Positions 1-12,159 are shown, numbered from the stretch's first letter. The stretch is DNA of 64,000 nt from Aphrophora alni (GCA_963513935.1 OY740774.1:81740890-81804889), one strand, 5' to 3'. Translations and numbers: made by a program. The notes: a model not told the origin generated them from the sequence alone.

Positions 1-326
1 GTCTTCTAAAACTTGATCTAAATTTGTCAATGTTTTAAAAAGTATTTGGATCATTTATTTTATTACTAAACCATGTAAAATATTTTTATTTTCTACTTAT
101 TCAAATTAAGTCAATATACATATTTCACAAGTGGTTAAAACAAAATTTCCACAGATTTAAATTTCCATGGATTTTAACATTTAAAAAAAACTAATTTTCA
201 GTGTAATAAAAAAAGTGAAAGTGTTTCAATGTTTATTTAATCTTTCTAATACATTCTATTGCTACAAATTAAACTTTGTTTTATATTGAGCAATGAAAAA
301 ATACTGCACAAAATTTAACATTTTTT

Positions 327-364
<38 letters not shown>

Positions 365-419
365 CGCAGGATAGGTGGAAAATCTTAATATAGTTTACTC
401 AGGGTTTGTAAAAACAAGT

Positions 420-630
420 CGAGATGGCAGCACATTCTGGCAGGTAAAATAAATATCTTAAAATTAATACTGTAACAGTATTACCGACATTTTTTTTCTC
501 AGTGAGGCGACAAAATGACAAATTAATTAGAAATTTGTCCGTCTCACTGAGAATAAAAAATGTCGGTAATATCATTGAAGATTTAATTTTAATTTCATGT
601 GCCGTAAGGTGCTGCCACCTGGAATAATAA
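420..630. repeat. Hairpin element with nested inverted repeats
   Basis: Inner arms TATTACCGACATTTTTTTTC...TCAGTGAG (478-507) and the reverse complement at 541-573 (CTCACTGAGAATAAAAAATGTCGGTAATA in part). Outside these, GAGATGGCAGCAC (422-434) and GGTGCTGCCACCT (609-621) are also inverted. MITE-like, with no coding. Confidence 0.7.
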
Positions 631-726
631 TTTTTACAAAATCTGAATAATTGTTCAAATTCAGTGTTTTGATTGCTTGGGAGATGCTGCTACCTGACGT
701 TAAAAATAAAAACTAATATAAATTAC

Positions 727-777
727 CTGTTTATCGGTATATTCTTCAGATCTGTCACAGCTTTGGTCCTGACCCAT
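727..777 (-). CDS. Candidate first coding exon running off the left edge
   Basis: Seventeen codons from an ATG (MGQDQSCDRSEEYTDKQ) end in phase 0 at CAG followed by GTAATT, a usable donor. An in-frame stop lies just upstream, as expected for a start. If real, the gene continues left of the window on the minus strand. It is very short and unsupported by homology. Confidence 0.22.
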
Positions 778-979
778 GATTGACAATCAAAGTTTTACTA
801 TGTCTGCCATGTCTTCTATAAATAGTGGATACATTGCTGATTGAGTCTCACATTATAACATCTAACTTGAGTCATGTGATGTCTTATTTGACACAATGGC
901 AAGTAGTGTAAAGAATGTGGTTTTGCTGGTTTTGCATGCTTCACATGGCTTCCAGGGTTTAGAGATTCAAACATTTTAA

Positions 980-2860
980 TTAAAGTTGAAAGTCAGATTG
1001 GAAGCAGCATTTTTTAAGATTACAATATTATAGAGAGTGTTTGTGTTGATCTCTCTCCGTACTTAGGTCAAACCCTCATAGTCTGCATTAGTTGAAATTA
1101 AAACAATAAGTTAAAATTTTTTTAAATAAATATCAAGAAACCCTATTTTAGTTGGGGGCGAAGTGGGAATTAAGCAAATTATTCCCTCAATGTAAATAAC
1201 AGAGTATGTTTTTTAATAGAAAAAAACCATTAACTCTGATTTTAAACAAAATTTTATCAGGGTAAATCATAATTATATGCTAGATTGAAAAATACGTTGT
1301 ATCTATCCAACCTTATATGATTCATTTTTCTCTGAAACTACTGAAAAATTTCAGGGAAATACAGCACATATATATCGATGGCCATTAGCACAGGATGGGT
1401 TATGAAGATAAAAATCATTCAATTAGTTTAAAAATGATTGAAATTTAAAATTATGCCTCATTTTTTGCATCATATAACCTAAAAATTAGACCAAAATATT
1501 GTAGTCAAAATGTTACTCAAATTTGGCAGGTAGGTTTCATAACAATCTGGATACATTGTGTCCATTTTACTGGAAGCTGTACTTTTTATTGAGATAAGGA
1601 AACATGGATTATGAATTAGCGGTGACTTTCTATATAGAATATGAGGATCATTCTATAATTGAAAATATAAAATAATATTATTTTTACAAAGGAAGTAACA
1701 TAAATTTTTGTAAACATTAAGTTCAGAACCAATCCAGTTAAATAGTATCAATGATAGAGTTGAGATCGAAAATATCCTCACTGCATTGTTATTACATATC
1801 TTTAGTCATATTTTATCTGCATGATTGATTAGAGAGGCTTAAACATAAAATATGATATTATGGATGTAGTTTTCTGCCCTAATCTCAATATAGTACAAAT
1901 CGATATCACCCTAGTGGTTTGTTATTTTGGTAGCAAATATTTAAAGTCAAACACCACCATTTTTAATTTTAAAATATTAGAAATGTTATTAACTCATTAA
2001 AACATACTATAGGTTCAAGGTTGATGCACATGTTATTGTTTTTGTCTTAGTATTATACAGTGTCAAATAGGAGGTCATGAAATGTAATAAACAGCCAAGA
2101 GACATGGATTTTTGTGTGTGACTGTCTAGTTACCTATTCTTTTCATACTGGGTAAGAAATAAATTTAAAAACTGAACTAAATGATTCAATGCATTTTATC
2201 TCATTTAGGTTTGGAATGGTGTTTTATAAATTTGTCTTTAAAAACTTTGTCTTACAAATGTTTCAAAACATTTATTTTTAGTTAACACAACCTTTTAACA
2301 TCATTTTTTATTAACTTAACAAAGAAATAACAAAAGACATAAAGTTTATAAACTAGATATACAACTGAGATTCATATGTAAAAAATAAATTATTTAATCA
2401 CGCTGTAGTACAGTCAAATTGTATAACTTAAATCGGGACTCAATTTGATGGTAACCTAACAGAACTCTTTGTTGGTTGTGCTTATCAAAAGATATATTAG
2501 CCGTAAATCATCTAAGAGATTCTTTTCAATGAACGCTAATTGATATATAGTAAATTCAGATATTTACTATCATTTGTGTTTATATAAAAATTTAAAAAAG
2601 TGCTAGTATCTTAGCACTATGTTGAAAATTAAATTTAGTAACCTAAGAAAACCAGTGGCTGTGAAACCAAGTCTGAGTGGAAATTTTAAATCTTTCTTTG
2701 AAAAAAAGTTTTCTAAATATATAACAACTTCAATCAGTACGGTGTGTATCTACAAGAACAGACTACAAAAGCAGTTTAGGTAGGTTAAGTTCAGTTTTTC
2801 AGAAGGAAATAAATATGAATATCCAACTGTGTGAAATGAAGGTTAGAAATAGTTTTAAGT
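980..2860. other. AT-rich stretch without recognised features
   Basis: No open frame over 60 codons, no long repeats and no conserved exon pattern seen. A GATG..AAACATT-type AT-rich sequence typical of intron or spacer. Confidence 0.5.
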
Positions 2861-2871
2861 GGTAAGGACAA

Positions 2872-2979
2872 TCAGTTTCTTCTCACTTCCGGCCTCTGCC
2901 AATATTGTCCAGCTTGGGTGCGTTTCGGAGCACTCGGAGATTGAAGGGAATGAGCAGACTGGATCAAGAAATCTGTTGA
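2872..2979 (-). CDS. Candidate terminal coding exon
   Basis: On the minus strand a GGCAG acceptor-like site is followed by 35 codons and TGA. The peptide starts STDFLIQSAHSLQSPSAPK and continues with RTQAGQYWQRPEVRRN. The base composition is clearly less AT-rich than the surroundings, and the peptide looks like a Ser/Pro-rich cytoplasmic end rather than repeat translation. It lies downstream of the Ig gene on the same strand. It could be the last exon of the TNF-receptor-like gene, making the Ig gene nested, or part of another gene. The opposite strand is also open here and the pyrimidine tract is weak, so confidence is low. Confidence 0.33.
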   Translation of the reverse strand, partial: STDFLIQSAHSLQSPSAPKRTQAGQYWQRPEVRRN

Positions 2980-2999
2980 CTGCCTTTTAGGATTAGAAC

Positions 3000-4090
3000 T
3001 AGTTTGTGTGATTAATCATACAACACCTAGCTACATGATTTAAACATGTGTTAGGACGAATATTCAGAATCATGGCGTCAATTTCCTGGCCTGGTCTAGA
3101 GACTCAAATTGTATTGACAAGGATATATGTCAAGTGGTATAGAAGGTCGCTCCAGTAGGTGATTGGTTTAATTGCCCAAGTATGGTTATCTCTAGAGTAA
3201 TATGCATTACTGTATTTATCAGAGTACACCAATATACAAACTATTCAGGCAACACAATTTACTGTTCCACACCTTCTACTTAATCAAAGGAGGAGGAGGA
3301 TCTTTGTAGCCCAGCAACCTGGAGAAGTTATGCAGATTAGCATTCTGGACAAAATGTTAGAGCTAATCAAAAGCACTGGACTCGTTCTAAGGTCTACTAA
3401 CGACTTGAGCAGGGACACAATGTGCAAGAGACTAGTAAGCCTCTTTGGGTTTCTTTTCCTCGTAGAAAAACCAAGTTAAAAGGACACTATATTCATGTTT
3501 TAACCTTAATGAAAAAATCATTGTTTGGGTCAAACTATTATTTCCTTCTTGTAATTCGAAGCCTTCTCCACTGCAATCCAAATGGGTTAATTGTGGAATA
3601 TATATAACAGACTAGAATTTTCCTCAGATTCTCCTTTGGATTCATACAAAACCTATTAGAACTTCAAGACAAACACCTATAAAGATTTCAAACCTTACAA
3701 ACACCCTTCTAAATATGCTTAAGTCTTTTTCCTACAAACACGCAGACAGGTGTTCTATCATCTTTATTCCATAGAGCAAAACTAACAGAAGCTCCATTCT
3801 ACTAACTTGATTAGTTTTAGGTAATACTTTTGGGTCGATGAGTGTTGTATATGAAGTATAGGAATTAAAACTTATGAACATTATTTTGCAAAAAAACATA
3901 TCTTACTTTGGACAGATACAGAAAATTTTACAAATGTTGTTTTTTTGGGATCAATTTTTGATTAATTTCAATGTAATTTTTACCTTTGTAGTATTTAAAC
4001 GATGCACATGATTTCATAATTATTTTTTGTCTAATATAAATTTGAAGTGAGCTATTTAGAAGGGGAAATAAAATTTTAAAATATTTGAAA
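3000..4090. other. Spacer between candidate terminal exon and family A copy
   Basis: A moderately GC-richer part at 3020-3470 (CAAAGGAGGAGGAGGATC) has one 61-codon plus-strand frame (3422-3607) with no recognisable content. The rest is AT-rich. Confidence 0.4.
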
Positions 4091-4099
4091 CAATCATTC

Positions 4100-4320
4100 A
4101 GAGGTTTATTTATAGTGAGTACTGGTGTGGCAATCCCGAGATAGCCTAGTTGGATCTATACTTTTTCATTTTTCTTATTAAGCCTCTTGTCCAACTCTTG
4201 TTCTCTTCCTACCCTAATGCTATTAATGTATTCAAGAGATCTCCTTTAAAAGAGTTTTTTTTTCTTCTTAAAAGTGATTTCGACTGAGAGGTTAAACATC
4301 AAGAAAAATTACCCTTTGAA
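4100..4320 (+). repeat. Family A repeat copy
   Basis: TATAGTGAGTACTGGTGTGG, CAATCCCGAGA, TAGTTGGATCTATA, then CCAACTCTTGTTCTCTTC, ATGCTATTA.TGTATTC and GACTGAGAGGTTAAA. It overlaps the likely 3' end of the Ig gene. Confidence 0.7.
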
Positions 4321-4479
4321 CATTATACGCTTTCTGTACATAATAGATCATATAGTAGATTAGTCAAAGTAAAATACTTTTAAATAAAGGGTCGGAAGAA
4401 TTTGTATGTTCAATAATTTGACAGTACTTCTATTTCTAAAATATGTTTTATAACTAGTAACTCTATCATGCTGGCAAGT

Positions 4480-4658
4480 TTACATCGGAGATTCATTAGT
4501 AACGTGGACGGTAGCATTGATAGCCTTCGGAAGTTCTGTATCCAGATTGATATTGTCCATAGCTGAACTGGAGAATGGGTTGCTTGCAGATTGTAGAGTT
4601 GTTTCCATTTTGTAAGTAGGCACAGGTGTTTCATCCGGTGACTCCTCGTCAGACAATT
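4480..4658 (-). CDS. Ig-domain membrane protein, coding exon 4 (cytoplasmic tail and stop)
   Basis: Last coding exon: acceptor TTTTTAAAG, 179 nt, phase 1 entry, ending ...TNESPM-stop. It encodes residues 162-220: an acidic start (ELSDEESPDE), a PVPTYK segment with a tyrosine that could be phosphorylated, then a Ser/Thr/Asn-rich stretch. No ITAM, ITIM (I/VxYxxL) or PDZ-ligand motif is seen, so any signalling role is unproven. Another frame of this exon starting at an internal ATG (4634) is open for 74 codons, but only the phase-1 frame joins to the membrane exon. A possible polyadenylation signal (AATAAA on the minus strand) lies at 4105-4110, at the edge of a family A repeat. Confidence 0.8.
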
Positions 4659-5469
4659 CTTTAAAAATAAGTTAAAATATGTTTTTTAACAGTCCAGTTT
4701 AAATTTAAAACAATGTTTTCTTAATTAATATAAAAGGCAAAAGTAAAAAGTTAGACTTTTAGAATAGTAAAGAAAACATAAGAAATGTTGTTAAACCACC
4801 TAAAAAAACTTTCAATAAATAAGGTTATTACATAACACTATACCATACAAATTAGAAGTATAAGTTGTTATGGTATAACCATTCACTCTAAATATTTTTT
4901 TTCATCTTTCATGCTGTCCTATATTGAAGATGCTATAGAATCTGTTTTTCTTAATACATTTATTTTGTATTTTGAGACCATGTTATATGGAGTCATGGTC
5001 CGATTAAACTTTAAGATAAAATGGAGTTGTCTAAGGAATTTGTATGTCAACATTTAAGTCTTGTGAACAGAATTAACTAATACTACTAAATTTATTAGGG
5101 ATGAATCCCATAGTATTAGTAATGGGGTGTGTTTAACGATTGTAAAATTAAAGTAAAGTGGATAGTATCATTTTCATCACCATAAGAAAGTTCATAAGAT
5201 TGAAAACTTAAGCCTATGATAAGCTTAAGTTATCTCTTTTATTTATCCATAGTATACAGAAAGTTTTGAAAACTTAAAAATTTCTTATTTTTGACTAATC
5301 TTCATTATTTTATTGCCTCAGGAAACTGAAAAAGTGATTAGACATGTTGTCCAACCATTGTCATTGGCAATAAAAAATAAGGTAGAATATATAAAATTTT
5401 GTAGGGGACTGTAGCATATGGTACTAATATCAAATCCTGTTATATCCAGAAAAAAATATAATTGGAAAT

Positions 5470-5690
5470 GTCAAAAGGGCAGCAGTTTTAAACAGTTTTT
5501 GTTGTTATATCATATGTTATCCAACTTATAACACACTAAATTGTATAAAAATTTGTAAATTTCAATTCTACATATAATGGTACCAACCCAACCCATCTAC
5601 TATGACAAATTGAGAAGTCATTATAAAAAATGTAATTTGGAATTCTAACTTCCCAAGAAAATATAATATTTGTAGAGTTATATTATCTGG
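5470..5690 (+). repeat. Family C fragment in the Ig-gene intron
   Basis: ATCATATGTTATCCAACTTA and ATAATGGTACCAACCCAACCC are shared with the 20.1-kb segment. Confidence 0.5.
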
Positions 5691-5899
5691 CAGGTCAGAG
5701 TCACCAATACGAGCATAGTGAGTGTAGCTTTCTTCATGTAAACACAGCTTTAAGGGCCACTAAGGCCTAGACAGTGACTTTTTAATATCTACAAGGCCCA
5801 TCAGGGTGTAATCAATATCAAATAAGTAGTGAGATAAAATGTTTAGATAACTTGTGAAACAACTGTTTTCTATAAAAAAAATTTGAATTTTGCACAAAT

Positions 5900-6345
5900 G
5901 TAGCCTCTACGGATTCAAGCAAAAATTATTATTTACCATCTCTCCAAGTTTTTGGTAAAAACAAATAAAAAATCAGCCATTAGAAAGAAAAACATAATTT
6001 CTAAAAATTGGCTCTACTGATTTCCTTTAAATTTTAGTGAAATTTGAAGAATTATTACCCAAACGTGTGTGCAAAATTTCAAATAAAACAAATATTATTC
6101 AGAAATTATTGGCAAAAACAAAAATGAACCATCACTAAAAACTTCACTGCCATCATAAAAAGCTCGATATTAATCAATTACAGTTTGATTTATGCTGAGA
6201 GTGCTTTTATGGCACAAGCAAAGCAAAAGTTTAGGTACTATGACATAATGATTTCTCAATGATTTTTGTTTGGTGTTTATTTGTTTTTTGGGGATGGTTG
6301 AGTGAAGAAATTTTGTGCAATGTTTTTGCACCATTTCTTTGTTCT
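5900..6345 (+). repeat. Family B repeat copy
   Basis: GTAGCCTCTACGGATTCAAG, AAAAATCAGCCATT, AAAGCTCGATATTAATCAAT, TACAGTTTGATTTATGCTGA, GTGCTTTTATGGCACAAGCA, ending near TTTTGTGCAATGTTTTTGCA. It sits in the intron between Ig-gene exons 3 and 4. Confidence 0.6.
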
Positions 6346-6392
6346 TGAAATTAAAGTACTAGAATTAACTTTAACTATAATTCAAAACTTAC

Positions 6393-6498
6393 CTCTAAAC
6401 AATGCAGAACGATGAGGGCGAAGATTATAGATTATAATGAGCAAAGCTACTAATATCAGTGCAACAGCAATCAGAAGTGTTATTCTGTACACATTTGT
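6393..6498 (-). CDS. Ig-domain membrane protein, coding exon 3 (transmembrane helix)
   Basis: Exon of 106 nt, entering at phase 0 after TTTTTTTCAG and leaving at phase 1 before GTAAGT. It encodes residues 127-161. Residues about 132-150 are a continuous run of I, L, V and A ending in tyrosine, a single membrane-spanning helix. It is followed by the basic stop-transfer segment NLRPHRSALFR, so the N-terminal Ig domain is extracellular and the C-terminus cytoplasmic (type I topology). The codon for residue 162 is split across the next intron (G|AA, Glu). Confidence 0.82.
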
Positions 6499-7906
6499 CT
6501 GAAAAAAAGAAAAAATTATTCAAGTATTAATCATTTATTTATTTAATTATATAAAATTTGTTTTAAAGTTCATCTTTTGCTTCAATGATCACTCCAAGTG
6601 TATTTATTGTGCTGAAGTATATGTTAATAACGATTATTCCAAATTTCAAAATCTGAGGAACATTTATTTTTAGTTGTTAGACTATACTGGGTGGCTGTAA
6701 AGAAACTAAATCTCCTCTTATTTAAAAAAAAAAAATTGAATTCTCTTTGCGTCAACCTAGGTGAAAGGAGCAACATAAAAAAACCATAGGTTATGTTATT
6801 TTTATTGTGGAGGGTTGCTCAAAAATTTCAAATGGCATGTATAGGACATTTGCGAGACAAGAAATATGATGTAGGAAAAATTAAATTCTGACCATCTAAA
6901 ACAAAATGGCATCCAAAAAGTTATTTTATTCACAAAGTTAGATTGGTAGAGTACATCTCTTTGTATGACATTAATGTGTTTTTATCTCATATTAAATGTT
7001 CAAATTGTTATTACTGTATATACATACAGTAGTATAGCCTTTGTTTGAACATATTTTCAAAAGTTTGGTTAGCTTAGGTTAGATGGTGATTTAAGAGATT
7101 CCATTGAAAGGAGGTCTTGTAAGTACAAGTTTCAAGTGAAGCAGTGAATCAAAATTTAGAAAAATCAATTGTTTTGCCTTCTGAGTCGATTTTCCACCTA
7201 GCTTCATAAATAAAATAAATCTTTTGTCCGAAATTTTGTCTTGAATGGTCAGAATTAAATTTTCTTTGTGTTATTTATCTTATCTTACATAGACAGTCTA
7301 TTATTTGAAACTTTGCTTTACTTTTAATCAATATAATCCACGTTTTGTCTTCTACTAATAATATAGTACTTATAAAAATTCATCCAATCCACTATAAATA
7401 GGAGGGGCTCATTAGGAGTGACTTAATTTGTTACTCAGATGATGTGTAACTACATTGTGTAAGCAGTATGCCAAGTAGTTGGGAGATGGGTCACACCATA
7501 CCCCTAAAGACATATATATCCCAACCTAAAACAAAAAATTATGTCCCTTCTACAGTTCTGCTTTGCTCTAGGATAAGTCTACTTTCCTCACCCTACCTGT
7601 TTCCAGACTATCCTAGAAGTTTGGGGTATAAAAATCCCATAGTAGCTGAGATGTGATTGGGCAATCAGATCTAAATCCCCATCTAGGTAACAAACAAATT
7701 TAATAAATATCTAGTACCAGCTGTTTGGTTTTGTTTTCATTTCAAATTAAAACTAGATTCATCAGAATTTCCTCTTTTGTTCTGTTCTTAATGCTACATT
7801 ATTATGTCTTCCTTAGCTTCCTTGGTATAAATTATAGATGTCTTACCAAACAAAACAATGAAACCCTAAAGTACTATAGTTATACCATCTAAAGGTCACC
7901 ACTTAC

Positions 7907-8038
7907 TGTGTGATCTGTTTCATAAACTTCTTCCCAATCCTTCCTCACCACTAACTCTATACTCTCTGAAGAAAGTGCGTGGTTTTCTGTATGTTTACAC
8001 ACACATGTGTAACGTCCATTTTCAGATGTTGATACTTT
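7907..8038 (-). CDS. Ig-domain membrane protein, coding exon 2 (second half of Ig domain and stalk)
   Basis: Exon of 132 nt, phase 0 at both ends, flanked by a TTTGCAG acceptor and GTAAGT donor. It encodes residues 83-126. It starts KVSTSENGRYTCVC, which is the classic Ig F-strand motif (acidic-x-G-x-Y-x-C) with the second Ig cysteine at 94; this pairs with C38 of the previous exon. An extra Cys at 96 is unusual and could pair elsewhere or form a dimer bond. The rest (ESIELVVRKDWEEVYETDHT) is the G strand and a short acidic stalk leading to the membrane helix. It would be too short to recognise alone, but the phase match with the neighbouring exons makes it convincing. Confidence 0.85.
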
Positions 8039-8984
8039 CTGCAAATAAAAATATTATTTATTAATACTGATACGGAAGTAATTTAATCACTTGAAATATG
8101 AGGTGTGGCTATAAAATAAGTGGACTGATTAAATTTTTTTTTTATTTCACAATAAGCACAATGGAAATGTTATCCCTTTCAATGTGTTCTCTTCCCGCAT
8201 CACCTAACCTAACCTAACCTATCTTAGCCTAACCTTTACCGCTTATGTGAAACTTTGAGTGTTGGAATCAATGGTAGAGACCATTTTCTGAGCTTCTTCT
8301 CAGCTCCTTTGCTTTTAACTTCACTACATCTACAGACTCACAAGGGATATCTTTTAATACAGACTTGATCTTTATAAACAAAAGTAACTTAATGAGTGCT
8401 ATTGTGGTACTTACCCTGCCCTTATCATACAAATAATATTGAGTACTCAATAGACTCATTCTCTACAGAATCCATCATATTATGCACTATGTAGGTAGGA
8501 CTGATCTAGCTCCTAATCAATCTACTGCAAATTTTACTTTCATTTATTTTATCCAATGTTAAAATGTTGGTGATATATTTGGTATAGGGTCCAATACAAA
8601 ATTTGAATATACTCCTTATATAAAATAAACTGTGGATATACAATGAATAAACTTTTAGACTCTTAAATATGAACACAAAGACAAAACTATGTATAAGATG
8701 AAAATGACTGCAACCAAGCGATGATCATTTTAAACCACAAAAAACAAAAAGAAATTATTTATAACCATTAATAAATAAATAAACCATCAGAAATATTTAA
8801 GTAGACATTTAAACAAGGTTCAGGTTTATTTTTTAATGGAGTGGTTTTAAAAGACAAATATAACTGATATTGATAAAATTTTGATGAAATATGGTGATTT
8901 CCACCCGAGATCAATGTTTTAAATTGGAAGAACAAGAATATTACATAATATCCGGATTAATTGACACACAAAAAATTATTGTTA

Positions 8985-9262
8985 ATTTGAAAAATAGATA
9001 CGGTTAGAGAAGAAATAAAAAAGCAAGCAAGCAAGCACAGACAACGCATTGAACAACATGACCATCCGGAGATACACAGATTGATGGATACAACTGGTTT
9101 AATTAGAAGACTGAAACGAATAAAACCATTGGACTTAATGGACTTTGGACATTAAGGGAGTAATGACCAATGGGTTATTTTCCCTCAAAGTGTATATATT
9201 ATAAATGTAAATTACTAGATGGGTTTGTACTCAGTTGTAATTAAAAAAAAAAAAAAAAAAAA
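8985..9262 (+). mobile_element. LINE 3' end with poly-A tail
   Basis: Plus-strand translation gives KKASKHRQRIEQHDHPEIHR then LMDTTGLIRRLKRIKPLDLM, matching the C-terminal tail common to many insect non-LTR ORF2 proteins (a short helix, HxNP/HDHP, then RRLKR-x-K-P-x-DL). About 140 bp downstream is an A-run at 9241-9262, the expected 3' end. It lies in the intron of the Ig gene in the opposite direction. Confidence 0.5.
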
Positions 9263-9399
9263 ATTAAAAAATTAAAAACTTGAGTCCAATCAAATATACT
9301 GTTAGAAAGTGTTATGGCACAAATGACTCAAGCTTCGGAAGATATAAGGTGTTGTTAATTAGTTATTTGGAGAGAATAAGGAAACACATACTATTTAAA

Positions 9400-9625
9400 A
9401 TAAAAAGGGAAGACTAAGATGGGCAGATCATTTACAAAGGCTGCCAAGAATAGTAAAGAAGATGTACCAAGGAAAGCCAGGATAAAATCACAAGAAAAAA
9501 GTGTTTGGATGGACTTCACGGCCTAAAAGCCTATAAGAATGCTTGTCCGGAGATGGAGGCAAGTAGAAAAGTGTGGAGGCGTTAACTGAAAAAGGCTAGA
9601 GTCATGTAAGGGCTACAATGCCAGA
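9400..9625 (+). mobile_element. Second LINE C-terminal fragment
   Basis: Broken frames read GRLRWADHLQRLPRIVKKMY then QGKPG, and later pieces resembling a WxD...LKALG..N.C.EMA..RKVWRRLTEKAR pattern. This W(x)RWxD/..WR..V..AR signature is the usual end of RTE/CR1-like reverse-transcriptase proteins. It directly follows the poly-A of the preceding fragment but belongs to a different family. Heavily decayed. Confidence 0.5.
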
Positions 9626-9767
9626 GATTTTATGTATGTTAGACATTATTTAAATATATAAAAAACTCTTAAAATATGGTTTTAAAATAATTTTTTTAAC
9701 AAGCTTGGCTTAAAAAAAATACAGTTAAATATTTAAAATAAAAAAAAAAAAAAACAATATTACTTAC

Positions 9768-10013
9768 ATCTATAAAAAGAGTGCCTGTCAGTACTTCATA
9801 CTTATACTTCTGTGGATTCATTTGATTCCCAGGTCCAATAAATTTATTTGGGCGTTCTAAATGCCAATACTGAAATCGATGGCTTTCATCATTGCTAGGG
9901 CAGTGTAAAGTTGCCAGTTGTCCATGGTCGACTTCTTGAACTATCGTGGTAGCATTGCCCAGGTGTACCAAAACAATCACTAAACCTACAAATAACCCTG
10001 GAAATGTATCCAT
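9768..10013 (-). CDS. Ig-domain type I membrane protein, coding exon 1 (signal peptide and first half of Ig domain)
   Basis: First coding exon of a four-exon gene (coding 10013-9768, 8038-7907, 6498-6393, 4658-4480; 663 nt, 220 residues plus stop). The ATG directly follows a TTTTCAG acceptor, so a noncoding 5' exon lies further right. Residues 1-21 form a signal peptide with a strongly hydrophobic core. Residues about 22-82 hold the start of a V-type Ig fold: first Cys at 38 (TLHCPS), then W50 in FQYWHLE, and ending TGTLFID just before a perfect GTAAGT donor. A potential N-glycosylation site (NAT, residue 20) sits at the signal cleavage region. Family knowledge: such proteins are surface adhesion or recognition molecules. 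No specific ortholog is recognised, so no symbol is given. The reading frame would run on past the donor into intron, so the splice site, not a stop, ends the exon. Confidence 0.85.
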
Positions 10014-10124
10014 CTGAAAACAAAAATGTTTAATACTTTAAAAAAAGTAGTTGTTTCTAATTTTTCGGTGTTGAAAATCTGTCAACATATCACCACCAAA
10101 TTTGTTATTACTATTTTTTTTGCC

Positions 10125-10355
10125 TTCAGGGACTCTAGTGGGCACTGGCATAGCAATCCTTGGATCTATACCTCTTTTATAATATAGTCTTGGGTTTGAT
10201 CCTCTTTTTCATGTTTCCTATCAGGTCTTATTCTCTTCTGATTCAGATGGTATTACAGTATTTGAAGGTTAGGGATCTTTATTTCATGTTCTTTTCTTTA
10301 CTTATTTATAAGGCTGTGATGACCAACAGGTTTTTAACCTTTAATAAAATATATA
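10125..10355 (+). repeat. Family A repeat copy
   Basis: GCAATCC.TGGATCTATACC, GTCTTGGGTTTGATCCTCTT, CATGTTTCCTATCAGGTCTT, CAGTATTTGAAGGTTAGGGA. The 70-codon frame at 10160 is translated repeat. It lies just upstream of the Ig-gene first coding exon, antisense. Confidence 0.7.
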
Positions 10356-10619
10356 TACAAGTAAATATGTGATGGGTAAAAAACTGATGAAAAGTTTTTT
10401 GTGGAAATATCCATTTTAAAGGGATTCTGAGCTGAAAATAGAGATTTCTAAATTACACTTGTTTAACATTTGTGCAGTCTTTACAGCCCAAATTATTTTG
10501 ATTAAATTTGGTGTATGATACATTTTTATCTTTTCTCTTTATAAGTAAAAATTTATAGGTAGTTACCAAAACAGATTGGTCACCGTATCTCTAAAAAATA
10601 CTTTATTGTTATTTTTAAT

Positions 10620-10880
10620 TCAGTACAATTTTGATGAAACATGAAGACTAATGGTGGAAACTAGTGTGCCAAAAACTTAAAAGAAAAGAAGTATGGGTTC
10701 AAGAATAATTAATTAAAATTGAATACAAACCACCACCACCATTAAAAACTTGATTTTAGTGATATACAACTTAAACTAAGGGCGATTTTATGACACAAGT
10801 GGCAAGCAAAATACAATTTCACAAACAACTGAAAGAATTTGATGAAAAGTATAAATTTTCTGTTTTGACCAAAATTTTCT
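10620..10880 (+). repeat. Family B repeat copy
   Basis: CACCACCACCATTAAAAACT, TGATTTTAGTGATATACAAC, GGGCGATTTTATGACACAAG. Diverged. Confidence 0.45.
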
Positions 10881-11179
10881 TATTAATTTACAGTAATAAT
10901 GTTAATTAAAGCAAAATTTATATTTTTCAGTATACACAGTTATTTTAGGCACTAAAGTAGGTGTTAGACTTCATAATTGTTAAATTAAATTTAGATAAAT
11001 AAAAATTAAGTCTATTTTGGAGAATTCATGTCCTTAGAACTGAAATCTCCATTTTTATCAAACAAATTTCTTATTTTATAAATATACAATTGTCTAAGCT
11101 GGCATATTCAAGATTTTATTGAGTGGTGCAGTATGGTTGGTTGTCAATTTCTATAGGCCTAACATTATTCAAACATACA

Positions 11180-11385
11180 CCTCAGGGCCTCACTTATAGT
11201 GAGTACAGGTGTAGCAATCCCGAGGTACCTAGCTGGATCTACACCTTTCTTCATCTAGTCTTGTGTTAGTTTCATCCCTATCATGTCTCTCTTGATCTTG
11301 TTCTCTTCTGACTCATGCTGTTAGAGTATTCGAAGGCTAGGAGTGTTTTTGCCATTAAAAAAAGTGTAATAATAATTAGACTACT
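11180..11385 (+). repeat. Family A repeat copy
   Basis: CTCACTTATAGTGAGTACAG, GTGTAGCAATCCCGAGGTAC, CTAGCTGGATCTACACCTTT, CTTGTTCTCTTCTGACTCAT. One of the better-preserved left ends. Confidence 0.7.
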
Positions 11386-11389
11386 TGAG

Positions 11390-12099
11390 AATAATAAATA
11401 TGTGTAACAGAAATAATATATATTATTATTATTATATAAATGCGAACAAAGTCAGCATTTCTTCCTAATTTTTAGAAAATAAGCTTTAAAAAAAAATACA
11501 TAATATAGGATTTGATGTACGTATTCTTAAAATTACTTTCAAATATAAACTTACAGAAATATAGTAAATAATTTCTTTAAAATCATTAATATCAGTTCAG
11601 TACTTAGACTTTATAAAGATAAACACACAAATACACAAGGCTTTAGTTCATCTCAGATTTTTAAAAGAAACTTATCAGATCAAATACTATACAATTACCT
11701 TAATAAGCTGATAGTAGACTTCTCAAACTTATTTAAAAATAGTCAACAATAAATAATTTCTTGGTGATTGAATAGCCTAACTCTGCCTAACATGGCTTGA
11801 ATGTGAATAAAAGTATGATCAAGTGAGTAGAACGGGGAAATCTTTGATAGTCATTTGAAGATGTACCATATGGCTTCTTTTAATGATATTTTGCTTCCCA
11901 GTAGCAATTTGTAGTGGTATAGATGTTCAAAAGTCATAGTGTATGTAATTGAACATAGATTTGATTTTTCACGTGTAGAATGTTTTATTTAATTACTTTA
12001 TTGTCCTTTTTATGTACAAATTTGAAATCTTATTTCATAGACAGTGTCTTGGTAACCAGGATAAACTGTTTATGGACCCTAATTTGTAGGACACTGATC

Positions 12100-12159
<60 letters not shown>

